64,000 bases of DNA from Histidinibacterium lentulum (GTDB taxonomy: Bacteria; Pseudomonadota; Alphaproteobacteria; Rhodobacterales; Rhodobacteraceae). The notes under the pieces are model-generated. The model saw nothing but the letters and a program-made list of their open reading frames with translations. It was not told where the DNA came from and searched no databases. The stretch spans positions 1 through 64,000 of the forward strand of contig NZ_ML119084.1 of the NCBI RefSeq assembly GCF_003789055.1, in the 5' to 3' direction. Shown piece after piece: positions 24,442-32,940 of this stretch. Each line of letters starts with the position of its first letter. Position 1 is the first letter of the stretch. The position numbers were made by a program, and so were the translations under genes.

Positions 24442-25269
24442 ATGAACAGGATCAGCCTTATCGCCGCCGCGGCGGTGATCGCCGGCACCAGCGCCGCGAC
24501 CGCGCAGGAGACCGTCTTCACCGGAACGGACGTCGTGGAAGAGCGCAACGAGGCGCTGCGCGAGGATATCGCCGAGGATTTCGAGCGCGATACGCAGATC
24601 GGCAACGAGGGTCGCCAGCTGGGTTTCTCCGGCTCGCTGGCTCTGCGGGCCTCGGCCTCGAACGGCAATACCGAGAGCACCGATATCGGGATCGGCGCGA
24701 ACTACAGCTGGTTCGACGGGACCAACGGGTTCGGCCTTCAACTGAGCTACAGATACGGTGAGGACGAGGGCGTGACGGTCGAGGAGAGCCTGCTCTACGA
24801 CCTCGAGTACACGCGCGACTTCAACCCGCGCTTCTTCGCCTTCGCCAAGCTGCAGGGATCGGTGGACGAATTCTCGAGCTACGAGACGGACACCTTCGTG
24901 GGCGTCGGCCTCGGCTATCGCGTGATCTCGACGCCGGACGTGCAGTGGTCGGTGCAGGCGGGGCCGGGCTACCGGGTCGCCGAGCTCGATGACGTGATCG
25001 ACCGGGATTTCGAGGAAAGCGCGCTGTCGGTGTCGTCGAACTATTCCGCCCGGATCACCGAGGGCGTGGTCTTCAGCAACGACACGGACGTGATCGCATC
25101 GGACAGCGACACGGTGGTCTTCAACGATCTCGGGATCAACTACGCCATCGGCACGGACGGGCTGGCGCTGCGGACCTCGGTGCAGACCGAGTATCACACG
25201 GACCCGGTGCCGGGTCGCGAGGATACCGACAATACCTTCGGCCTGTCGCTGGTCTACAGCTTCGACTGA
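24442..25269 (+). CDS. DUF481 family outer-membrane protein
   Basis: A 275-residue protein with a clear signal peptide (MNRISLIAAAAVIAGTSAATA-QE) and alternating polar/hydrophobic strands ending in VYSF-D, the C-terminal aromatic signature of outer-membrane beta-barrels. The segment GFSGSLALRASASNGNTEST followed by GANYSWFDG matches DUF481 (YdiY-type, salt-stress-induced outer-membrane proteins). The start follows AGGAAAGGGA. A strong terminator 39 bp downstream closes the unit. The function of the family is not established; a small barrel is expected. Confidence 0.85.
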   Translation: MNRISLIAAAAVIAGTSAATAQETVFTGTDVVEERNEALREDIAEDFERDTQIGNEGRQLGFSGSLALRASASNGNTESTDIGIGANYSWFDGTNGFGLQLSYRYGEDEGVTVEESLLYDLEYTRDFNPRFFAFAKLQGSVDEFSSYETDTFVGVGLGYRVISTPDVQWSVQAGPGYRVAELDDVIDRDFEESALSVSSNYSARITEGVVFSNDTDVIASDSDTVVFNDLGINYAIGTDGLALRTSVQTEYHTDPVPGREDTDNTFGLSLVYSFD

Positions 25270-25307
25270 CCGGTGGTCCGCCGCCTGCCGGGCGGCGTCG
25301 TGGAAGG

Positions 25308-25336
25308 GGCGGGGACCGTGCGGTCCCCGCCCTTTT
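25308..25336 (+). terminator. Rho-independent terminator after the DUF481 gene
   Basis: Ten-base arms GGCGGGGACC and GGTCCCCGCC surround a four-base loop and are followed by C and four T residues. It lies about 39 bp past the stop and insulates the following efflux gene. Confidence 0.85.
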
Positions 25337-25368
25337 GCCGTCTGGCCGGGGCGGTCGGGCTTGCCCAT

Positions 25369-25386
25369 CTGAACCGGTCGGTTTAG
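25369..25386. promoter_or_regulatory. TetR-type operator candidate in front of the MFS exporter gene
   Basis: CTGAACCGGTCGGTTTAG is an 18-bp inverted repeat with one imperfect pair. It is the same motif as two sites in front of the RND pump genes. It lies 32 bp upstream of the MFS ATG, where a repressor would block transcription. The regulator gene is not in the window. Confidence 0.65.
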
Positions 25387-25418
25387 CCCTTCGGGGAACC
25401 CCGACATCGGAGCATCCC

Positions 25419-26615
25419 ATGACCACTTTGCGCGCGGCCCTCGTGCTGGGCTTTCTTGCCGCCGTCGGCCCCTTCGCCATCGACATGTACCTGCCCGGCC
25501 TGCCGGTCATCGGCGCCGACCTCGGGGCGAGCGTGGCCGAGGTGCAGATGACGCTCACCTTCTATTTCGTGGCATTCGGTCTCTCTCAGCTCTTCTGGGG
25601 GCCGCTGAGCGACCGCTTCGGACGCAAGCCGCCGATCTATGTGGGTCTCGGCATCTTCGCGCTTGCCTCGGCGGGTTGCGCGATGGCGCCGGACGTGGGC
25701 ACCCTGACGGCGTTCCGGGCGCTGCAGGGGATCGGTGCGGCGGTGGTGATGGTCACGCCGCGGGCGATCATCCGCGACCTGCATACGGGCCCGGAGGCCA
25801 CGCGGCTGATGGCGCTGGTGATGCTTGTGATCTCCGTCTCGCCGATGCTGGCGCCTCTGGCGGGGGCGGGGCTGATGGCACTGGGCGGCTGGCGGGTCAT
25901 GTTCTGGGCGCTCGCCGGCGCGGTGGCGCTCAGCCTCACGCTGACCGCGCTGGCGCTACCCGAGACGCTGCCCGCGGAACGGCGCGTGCCGATCCGGCTG
26001 CGCACCATGGTGGCGGGGGCGCGCATCCTGATGTCCGACGCGACCTTCATGGGTCTGACCTTCATCGGTGCGTTCGGGTTCGCCTCGTTCTTCGTGTTCA
26101 TCGCCTCGGCCAGCTATGTCTATACCGAGCAGTTCGGCCTGAGCCCCGTGGGGTTCAGCCTGGCCTTCGCGGTCAACGCGCTGGGGTTCTTCGGCATGAG
26201 CCAGCTCGCCGCGCCGATCACCGAGCGGTTCGGGCTGGTGCCCGTGATCCGGGCGGCGGTGATCGGCTTCGCGGCCTTCGGCTGTGCCCTGACGGCGCTC
26301 GTAGTTGCGGGGGCGGGGACGCTGCCGGTGATCATGGCGATGCTCTTCTGCGGGAACGCCTTTCTGGGGCTCGTGGTGCCCACGACCATGGTCGCGGCGC
26401 TCGATCCCCATGGCGAGATCGCGGGGCTGGCCTCGTCCCTCGGGGGCACGCTGCAGATGGTGACGGGCGGGGTGATCCTGACGCTGGCGGGCCCGTTCTT
26501 CGATGGCACGGCGCTGCCGATGGTGGCGGCGATCGCTGCCTGCGGGCTGCTTGCGCTGGTGCTGGCGCTGACGGTGCTGCCGCGGATCGCGCGGGCGCGG
26601 GCGATGGCGGTGTGA
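25419..26615 (+). CDS. Bcr/CflA family MFS multidrug exporter
   Basis: A 398-residue, twelve-helix major facilitator. N-terminal GPFAIDMYLPGLPVIGADLG is the Bcr/CflA opening (acidic residue in helix 1), and GPLSDRFGRKPPIYVGLGIF is MFS motif A. FRALQGIGAAVVMVTPRAIIRD is the motif C/helix 4 region with the conserved Arg-Asp. It should be a proton-driven drug exporter, similar to bicyclomycin or chloramphenicol resistance proteins. The start is the ATG 32 bp downstream of a TetR-type operator identical in type to those before the nearby RND pump, so both may respond to the same signal. Confidence 0.9.
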   Translation: MTTLRAALVLGFLAAVGPFAIDMYLPGLPVIGADLGASVAEVQMTLTFYFVAFGLSQLFWGPLSDRFGRKPPIYVGLGIFALASAGCAMAPDVGTLTAFRALQGIGAAVVMVTPRAIIRDLHTGPEATRLMALVMLVISVSPMLAPLAGAGLMALGGWRVMFWALAGAVALSLTLTALALPETLPAERRVPIRLRTMVAGARILMSDATFMGLTFIGAFGFASFFVFIASASYVYTEQFGLSPVGFSLAFAVNALGFFGMSQLAAPITERFGLVPVIRAAVIGFAAFGCALTALVVAGAGTLPVIMAMLFCGNAFLGLVVPTTMVAALDPHGEIAGLASSLGGTLQMVTGGVILTLAGPFFDGTALPMVAAIAACGLLALVLALTVLPRIARARAMAV

Positions 26616-26723
26616 GAGGGGCGGCCTCGTCCCGCCCTTGCGGGCGGGTCCAGGGGGAGGCGGGGCCGGACTGGTCCGACTGGCCGGGCCTTGGCCCGGC
26701 CTACGGTGTCTCCCGAGGGGCCG

Positions 26724-29700
26724 TCATTCCGCGGCGCGGAGGGGGGTGACCGGGACAAGGTCGCCGTCGCGAGGCGGCAGCAGGTCGTCTTCGTCGGCCC
26801 AGACGATTTCCGGATGGCGGATGCGGCGCGCTTCGCGGGCCAGGGCCCAGTCGCGCGCGGCACGGCTGCCGCGGCCGAAGGACAGCCGCGCCAGCGCCCG
26901 GGCGAGCCACTGCGCGTAGGTCGTCACCCACACCCGAAGGGCCAGAAGCGAGGGCGTGAAGACGAGCGTCAACACGGTCGCGGTGCCGAGACCGAAGACG
27001 ACGGCGGTGGCGAGCTGTTTCCACCAGAGCGCGGTCGGGCTGTTGATCGAGTAGCCGCCGCCGACGAAGTCGAGGCTGAGGCCGAACATCATCGGCGTGA
27101 GACCGGCCATGGTGGTGATCGTGGTCAGGAGCACCGGGCGGATCCGCGCCTCGGCGGTGCGGATGATCGCCTCGTTGCGCGGCATGTAGGAGGAATACTC
27201 CTGGTATGTGTCGATCAGCACGATGTTGTTGTTCACCACGATCCCCGCGAGCGCCACGATCCCCGTCCCGGTCATGATGATCGAGAAGGTCTGGTCCATG
27301 ATCAGCATGCCCCAGAGCACCCCGGCGGTGGACAGCACAACGGCCAGCAGCACCAGCACCGCGTTGTAGAAGGAATTGAACTGCGCGAGCAGGATGATGA
27401 ACATGAGAGCCAGCGCCAGGGCGAAGGCCGTCATCAGGAATTCCTGGCTCTCGGCCTGGTCCTCCTGGTCGCCGGTCCACTGCCAGCTGACGGAGGCGGG
27501 CAGGGGGTCGGTCTCCAGCCAGCGGGTCAGTTCGGCGATGCGCTCGTTGGGGTTGACGGTCACGGTTCGGGCGGTGTTCTCCGCGAGCCGGCGCTCGATC
27601 CCGGCGGAGTCGACGCCGTCGGATATCTCCAAGAGCTGCATCCGGTCGCCGTTGGGCAGGGTCAGGACGGGCCCCGCGCCGGGACGCTCCATCACATCGC
27701 TGCCGAGTATGCGGCCGTAGCCGAGGGTGGGCGCCTCCGATGCGGGAGCGTCGGTCAGGACGGCGCCGGCATCGAGGTCGTCCTCGGATCCCTGCGAGGC
27801 GGCGCCGACGATGCGCACCATGCCGGGCTCCACGTCGGCCTTCACGTCGAAATAGCGGGTCTGGTTCGCCCGGTCGATCTGGGCCAGCTTCGCCACGGGT
27901 TCGCGGCTGACGAAGTTCGAAAGCGGGACCAGGCCCTGTTCGGTGCGGACGCGCAGGGTGTCGAGGGTCGACAGGACCCGGTCCTCCTCGGGCAGGCGGA
28001 CGCGAATGTCGATCTCTTCGTCAGAGGTGGGGACGCGCATCGTGTCGAGGACGAGCCCGTTCGTCACCAGCTGCACCATGGCGCCCACCGTGGCCACGTC
28101 GGCGCCGAAGCGGCCCGCGGCCTCCACATCCACGTTGATCTGCCAGTCGATGCCCGGGAGCGGCAGGCTGTCCTCGATCTGGACGAGACCGGGCGTCCCC
28201 TCGAAATGGGCGCGGGCCGCGTGCGTGGCCTCCCGCAGCGCCTCCCAGTCGTCGCCCGACAGACGCAGGTGCACGGGCTTTCCCGAGGCGGGACCCTGGG
28301 CGAGGGCGAGGATCTCGGCCTCGATGCCGGGGATCCGGGCGAGCTCGGCGTTGAGTTCGTCGATGATCAGGTCGCCGTCGAGATCGGGACGGTCGGAGCG
28401 CTCCTCCCAGGGGATGGTCTCGAACTGCACCTGGCCCACGGTATCGCCCGGAACGGCGCCGCCGGAGGTATTGGTGTTCAGCCCGCCGTCGCCGGCGAAG
28501 GAAAAGACGTTGCGCACGCCGGGATGCGCCATGACGATCTCCTCCGCCTGCCGGACGAGGGCGTCCTTCTCGGCGAGGCTGAGATTGCCGCGGGCGCGGA
28601 CGTAGACGGTGCCCTGTTCGGGCTCGCTCTCGACGAAGAACTCGACGCCGTTCTGGTTCGTGCCGTAGTAGCTGAAGGTGAAGACAACGAAGCCGAGCAC
28701 GGCCGCGATGGTCACCAGGGGCATCACGGGGTTGGCCACGATCAGGGACATGAACCGGCCGAAGGGGCTGCGGCGATAGCCGGCGCGGACCCGGCGCGGC
28801 GGGCGCTCGATCCGCGCAGCGGAAAGGGTGATCGAGGTCAGCACGGCGCCCGCGAGGAAGAGCACGATGCCGGGCAGGCTGTCGGAGAGGCCCGAGGTCT
28901 GCACCGCGGACCCGCTGAAATAGCCCGGGTTCAGGGTCAGCATGGCCCCGGCGAAGACCATCATCATCGCCACGGGCACGAGGGCTGCGCGGAGGACCCA
29001 GGGCAGGGTCGAGCGGAGTCCCTCGGAGGCCCGGCTGAAGCTGCGAGACATGCGGCCCGTGACCCCGCCCATGACCGGCAGGAAGATCAGCGCCACGATC
29101 AGCGAGGCCGCCAGCACGAAGATCAGCGTCACAGGCAGCATCCCCATGAACTCGCCCGCCACGCCGGGCCAGAACAGCATCGGAAGAAACGCGCAGAGCG
29201 TCGTCGCGGTGGACGACACGATGGGCCAGAACATGCGCTTGGCGGCCTCCACATAGGCCGTCATCGGGCCGGAGCCCTCCTGGATGCGCTTGTCGGCGTA
29301 TTCGACCACCACGATGGCGCCGTCGACCAGCATGCCCACGGCGAGAATGAGGCCGAACATCACGATGTTCGAGATGGTGATGCCCATGACGCCGAAGAGC
29401 ACGAAGCATAGCAGGAACGACGTGGGGATGGCGAAACCCACGAGCAGGGCCGGGCGCGGGCCGAGCGCGGCGAGGACCACGATCATCACGAGCGCGATGG
29501 CGGTCAGCACCGAGCCTTCAAGCTGGCTGACCATGGAGGCCACCTGGCGGGACTGGTCGTTGGACGTGCCCACGGTGATCGCCGTGCGCAAGTCCTCGGA
29601 CCAGGACGCCTCGGCTTCGGCGACGGTGGCCTTCACCAGTTCGACGGTGTCGATGAGGTTGAAGCCCTTCCGCTTCACCACCTGCAGCGCGACCGTGTTC

Positions 29701-30527
29701 TCGCCGTTGAACCTGGCGGTTCCGGCGCGGTCCTCGAAGGTAAGCTGGATCGTGGCGAGGTTGCCCAGCGTCACGACCCGGTCGCCGTTGGTCTTCACTG
29801 GCAGGTCGTAGATGTCGCGGGGGCCGCTGAAGGATGAGGGTATCTTGACCGAGAAGGCGCCCTGTTCGGTCTCCACCTCGCCGGCGGCGACGAGGAGGTT
29901 GTTGTTCGTCACCACCCGGATCAGTTCGTCCGCGGTGACGTTGTAGGCCTCGAGCCGAAGCGGGTCGATCACCACCTCGATCATCTCGTCACGCTGCCCG
30001 GCGAGGCCCGCCTCCTGCACCGCGTCGAGCGCCTCGATCCGGTCCTGCAGGTCCTTGGCCACCCGAAGCAGCGTCCGCTCGGGCAGGGTGCCGGTCAGGT
30101 TCACGATGACGATCGGGAACTCGGAGAAGTTGATCTCCTCGATCTGGTAGGCGTCGGCGCCTTCGGGAAACTGCGCCTCGGCGTCGTTCATCGCCTGGCG
30201 GACCTCGGCGATCACGGCCTGCTTGTCCCAGCCGAACTCGAATTCCATGGCGATCCCGGCGAAGCCTTCGGCCGCGGTGGCGCTCATCTCCTTCAGCCCG
30301 TCGATATCGGCGAGCTCGGTCTCCATCGGCTTGACGAGGAGCTTCTCGCTGTCTTCGGCGGAAATGCCGGGGAAGGGCACCGAGATGAAGAGCGCGGGAA
30401 TCTCGATGTCGGGCTCGCCCTCCTTGGGCAGGCTCACATAGGCAAAGCCGCCCGCAAGCAGCGAGACCGCGATGAAGGCGATGATCATGCGGGCCCGGGA
30501 GGCGGCCCAGTCGACGAGTCCGGTCAT
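26724..30527 (-). CDS. RND efflux pump permease (AcrB superfamily)
   Basis: A 1267-residue inner-membrane pump, longer than AcrB (about 1050). It has twelve membrane helices and two periplasmic loops with the ordinary duplication. Helix 4 reads FGLILAVGMLVDGAIVVVEYAD: the first Asp of the proton relay is kept, and the second is Gly, as in heavy-metal (HME) and some drug pumps. The second half has IVALAGIVVNNNIVLID. The order of domains and GYSINSPTALWWKQLATAVVFGLG near the end resemble the larger alphaproteobacterial transporters. The ATG overlaps the adaptor stop. The substrate, a drug, a bile-like compound or a metal, is not resolved. Confidence 0.9.
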   Translation of the reverse strand: MTGLVDWAASRARMIIAFIAVSLLAGGFAYVSLPKEGEPDIEIPALFISVPFPGISAEDSEKLLVKPMETELADIDGLKEMSATAAEGFAGIAMEFEFGWDKQAVIAEVRQAMNDAEAQFPEGADAYQIEEINFSEFPIVIVNLTGTLPERTLLRVAKDLQDRIEALDAVQEAGLAGQRDEMIEVVIDPLRLEAYNVTADELIRVVTNNNLLVAAGEVETEQGAFSVKIPSSFSGPRDIYDLPVKTNGDRVVTLGNLATIQLTFEDRAGTARFNGENTVALQVVKRKGFNLIDTVELVKATVAEAEASWSEDLRTAITVGTSNDQSRQVASMVSQLEGSVLTAIALVMIVVLAALGPRPALLVGFAIPTSFLLCFVLFGVMGITISNIVMFGLILAVGMLVDGAIVVVEYADKRIQEGSGPMTAYVEAAKRMFWPIVSSTATTLCAFLPMLFWPGVAGEFMGMLPVTLIFVLAASLIVALIFLPVMGGVTGRMSRSFSRASEGLRSTLPWVLRAALVPVAMMMVFAGAMLTLNPGYFSGSAVQTSGLSDSLPGIVLFLAGAVLTSITLSAARIERPPRRVRAGYRRSPFGRFMSLIVANPVMPLVTIAAVLGFVVFTFSYYGTNQNGVEFFVESEPEQGTVYVRARGNLSLAEKDALVRQAEEIVMAHPGVRNVFSFAGDGGLNTNTSGGAVPGDTVGQVQFETIPWEERSDRPDLDGDLIIDELNAELARIPGIEAEILALAQGPASGKPVHLRLSGDDWEALREATHAARAHFEGTPGLVQIEDSLPLPGIDWQINVDVEAAGRFGADVATVGAMVQLVTNGLVLDTMRVPTSDEEIDIRVRLPEEDRVLSTLDTLRVRTEQGLVPLSNFVSREPVAKLAQIDRANQTRYFDVKADVEPGMVRIVGAASQGSEDDLDAGAVLTDAPASEAPTLGYGRILGSDVMERPGAGPVLTLPNGDRMQLLEISDGVDSAGIERRLAENTARTVTVNPNERIAELTRWLETDPLPASVSWQWTGDQEDQAESQEFLMTAFALALALMFIILLAQFNSFYNAVLVLLAVVLSTAGVLWGMLIMDQTFSIIMTGTGIVALAGIVVNNNIVLIDTYQEYSSYMPRNEAIIRTAEARIRPVLLTTITTMAGLTPMMFGLSLDFVGGGYSINSPTALWWKQLATAVVFGLGTATVLTLVFTPSLLALRVWVTTYAQWLARALARLSFGRGSRAARDWALAREARRIRHPEIVWADEDDLLPPRDGDLVPVTPLRAAE

Positions 30528-31927
30528 CCGTCAGCCTCTTCGTCAGTCGCGGGGGCCAGGGCGGGCACCGCGGCATCCTCCGGCGTCGTCGCGTCGCGAT
30601 AGGTCGGGTCGACCGGCACGCCGTCGGTCACATACTCCTGGCCGGTGACGATCACGTCCACCGTCTCGGGCAGGCCGGTGGCCCAGACCCCCTCGAGGGT
30701 GTCCCGCAGGATCGTGACGGCTCGGAACTGCGCGACGGAGCCCTCGGCGACGGTGCGCACCCCGAGCTGGCCGTTATCGTCGAGGGTGAGGGCCGATTGC
30801 GGCAGCAGGTGGGCCGACTCGCCCTCGGCGCGGATCACGATGTTCGCGGTCTGGCCGTCGCGGATCGACAGGTCGCTGTTGTCGGCGGTGATCTCCACCC
30901 GGAAGGTGCGGGTGGTCTCGTCGGCGGAGCGGGACAGGAAGGTCACCTCACCGGTCACCTCGCGGCCCGAGGACAGCCGCGCGCCGGCCATGGCGCCGGT
31001 CTCGAGCTTGTCGACCTCGGCCTCGGGGACGAAGCCCACGAGCTTGATCGGGTCGAGCTGGATCACGGTGGCGCAGAGACCGCCGGGCTGAAGGAGCGAG
31101 CCGAGCTCCGCGGTGTCGGTCTCGAGAAGGCCGCCGAAGGGCGCGGCGATGGTCAGCTGCGAAATCGCCTCTTCGGCGGAGGCCACGTTGGCCTCGGCGG
31201 ACCGGATGCCGGCGCGGGCGCTCTCGACCGCGGCCTCGGCGCCCTCGATACCGGCTTCGGCGGAGATGATCTGTGCCTCGACGGATTTCAGCGTGGCCTC
31301 GGCGGAGGACACGGCGGCGCGGGCGCTTTCGAGAGCGGCCTCGGCATTTGCGACGCGGGTCTCGGAGGCGAAGCCGCCCTCGCTGAGCTGGGTCGCGGCA
31401 TTGGCGTTGATCTGCGCCTCGTTGAGACGGGCGCGGGCCTCGGTCAGGCGCGATTCCGATTCCGCCACGCGCGCCTCTGCTTCGGCGAGGGTCGCGCGGG
31501 CGGCGGGAACCCGCGCCTCGGCCTCGGGAAGGCGGGAGCGTGCCTCGAGGAGCCGGCCGCGCGCCTCTTCGAGCTGGGCTTCGCGCGTGCCGGGGTCGAG
31601 TTCGCACAGAAGGTCGCCGGCCTCGACAAGCGCGCCTGCGCGTTTCGGCTCGGAGATCACGAGACCGGAGGTTTCCGCCCGCACCTCGACGCTGCGCGCC
31701 GCTTCGGTCCGGCCGCGCAGCACGACGCCGCTGTCGATCGTCTGGGCGGTGCTCGTCGTCGCGACGACGCGGATCGCAGGCTGGGCCGGCTCTGCGGCCA
31801 CGTCCTCGGCTTCGGCGCTCGTGTCGCGCTCCACCTGGGCGAAGGCCAGCAGCGCGTCTCGGTCGATCACGACGAAATAAAGCGCAGCGGACACCAGCAG
31901 GGCCAGCAGAAGGGGCATGATGCGCAT
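30524..31927 (-). CDS. HlyD/MFP-family periplasmic adaptor of the RND pump
   Basis: A 467-residue membrane-fusion protein. The N-terminal IMPLLLALLVSAALYFVVI is a signal anchor. A lipoyl half (AETSGLVISEPKRAGALVEA) precedes a long Ala/Glu/Arg coiled-coil hairpin with heptad-like AEARVAESESRLTEARARL (residues about 125-260), and the second lipoyl half (LTIAAPFGGLLETDTAELGS) follows. The C-terminal beta-barrel and membrane-proximal domain complete the fold. It bridges the pump to an outer-membrane channel not encoded here. The ATG at 31927 lacks a strong ribosome site; another ATG three codons downstream is possible. Two palindromic operators lie 54 and 133 bp upstream. Confidence 0.88.
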   Translation of the reverse strand: MRIMPLLLALLVSAALYFVVIDRDALLAFAQVERDTSAEAEDVAAEPAQPAIRVVATTSTAQTIDSGVVLRGRTEAARSVEVRAETSGLVISEPKRAGALVEAGDLLCELDPGTREAQLEEARGRLLEARSRLPEAEARVPAARATLAEAEARVAESESRLTEARARLNEAQINANAATQLSEGGFASETRVANAEAALESARAAVSSAEATLKSVEAQIISAEAGIEGAEAAVESARAGIRSAEANVASAEEAISQLTIAAPFGGLLETDTAELGSLLQPGGLCATVIQLDPIKLVGFVPEAEVDKLETGAMAGARLSSGREVTGEVTFLSRSADETTRTFRVEITADNSDLSIRDGQTANIVIRAEGESAHLLPQSALTLDDNGQLGVRTVAEGSVAQFRAVTILRDTLEGVWATGLPETVDVIVTGQEYVTDGVPVDPTYRDATTPEDAAVPALAPATDEEADG

Positions 31928-31980
31928 CGGGTCGGTGGCCTTCTTCCCTGTCGTGCGGAGCCGTGTGTGGTGCGGCAAAT

Positions 31981-31998
31981 CTGAACCGATTGGTTCAG
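31981..31998. promoter_or_regulatory. TetR-type operator candidate 1 in front of the RND adaptor gene
   Basis: CTGAACCGATTGGTTCAG is an 18-bp palindrome: perfect arms CTGAACC and GGTTCAG around four bases. It is 54 bp upstream of the adaptor ATG, in a likely promoter position. It matches the site before the MFS exporter gene and a third site nearby. Confidence 0.7.
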
Positions 31999-32059
31999 TT
32001 TCTGCGAGGTGACTTAGCGACTTCTGCGCCTGCCGCAAGCCCCTCGTGCACATCTTACG

Positions 32060-32077
32060 CTGAACGAAGCGGTTCAG
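32060..32077. promoter_or_regulatory. TetR-type operator candidate 2 in front of the RND adaptor gene
   Basis: CTGAACGAAGCGGTTCAG has six-base arms CTGAAC and GTTCAG around six bases. It is centred 79 bp from the other site upstream of the adaptor, between it and the divergent yfgM gene (about 160 bp away). Its half-sites are the same as in the other two copies. Confidence 0.6.
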
Positions 32078-32239
32078 ATGTTTCGGCGAAGCGGTCTGCC
32101 AAAAAATTCTGCATCGCGGCGCGCGCTGCCCGGTTCGGGGCCGATGCCGCCGGGACGGAGGCGATCGGCGCAGGACTTGTCCCGCCGCGGGGCTTGAGGG
32201 TAAGAGGTCCGCCAAAGGCCGCGTGCCGAAGGAGGTCAG

Positions 32240-32917
32240 GTGAGCAATCCCGACAGCTTTATCGACGAGGTGACCGAAGAGGTTCGCCGCGACCGTCTCT
32301 ATGCGACCCTGCGGCGATGGGGCTGGGTGGCGATCCTGCTGGTGATCCTCGTGGTCGGCGGCACGGCCTGGCAGCAGGTGTCCAACGCACGGGAGATGCA
32401 GGCGGCGCAGGCCCGGGGCGACGCTCTGCTGGCGGCGCTCGAGGTGTCGGACCCGGCGGCGCGTGCCGAGGCGCTCGCCGCGGTCGAGGTCGACGGCCCC
32501 GCGTCGGCGGTGGCGGGGTTGCTGACGGCCGCGGCGCAGGAAGAGGCGGGAGAGACGGCCGCCGCCGTGGCGACCCTCGAGGGCGTGGCCACCAACATGA
32601 ACGCGCAGCCGATCTACCGCGAACTCGCGCAACTCAAGGCGTTGCTGCTCGACGAGGGTCTCTCTCCCGCGGATCGTGCCTCGGCGCTGGAGCCCCTGGC
32701 TCAGCCCGGCGCGCCGTTCCGGCTCGTGGCGCTGGAGGCGCAGGCCCTGGCGCAGGTGGCGGCGGGGCAGACGGAGGACGCGCTCGCCACCCTGTCCCTG
32801 CTGGTCGAGGACGCCGAGGTCAGCGGGGGCTTGCGCGATCGCGCCTCGGCCCTGATTGTGGCGCTCGGCGGCACTCCGGGCAGCGGGGCCGCCGGGACGA
32901 ACGAAAGCCCCGAATGA
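32240..32917 (+). CDS. YfgM-like TPR_21 inner-membrane protein
   Basis: A 225-residue protein with one N-terminal membrane helix (WGWVAILLVILVVGGTAW) and a periplasmic Ala-rich helical domain typical of TPR_21/YfgM. YfgM is an ancillary SecYEG-associated chaperone. The GTG start follows GGAGG closely. It is the first gene of the yfgM-bamB-der order known from E. coli, and its stop overlaps a possible ATG for the next gene, so the three are one operon. Its function here is inferred from this synteny as well as from topology. Confidence 0.82.
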   Translation: MSNPDSFIDEVTEEVRRDRLYATLRRWGWVAILLVILVVGGTAWQQVSNAREMQAAQARGDALLAALEVSDPAARAEALAAVEVDGPASAVAGLLTAAAQEEAGETAAAVATLEGVATNMNAQPIYRELAQLKALLLDEGLSPADRASALEPLAQPGAPFRLVALEAQALAQVAAGQTEDALATLSLLVEDAEVSGGLRDRASALIVALGGTPGSGAAGTNESPE

Positions 32918-32940
32918 CGGGCCGGGCGATGGGAGCGGGC

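Noticed and set aside
26691-29411. Long plus-strand open frame of about 900 codons opposite the RND permease
   Set aside because: Composition is His/Gly/Arg-rich with no domain; the minus strand has a full RND protein with all helices.
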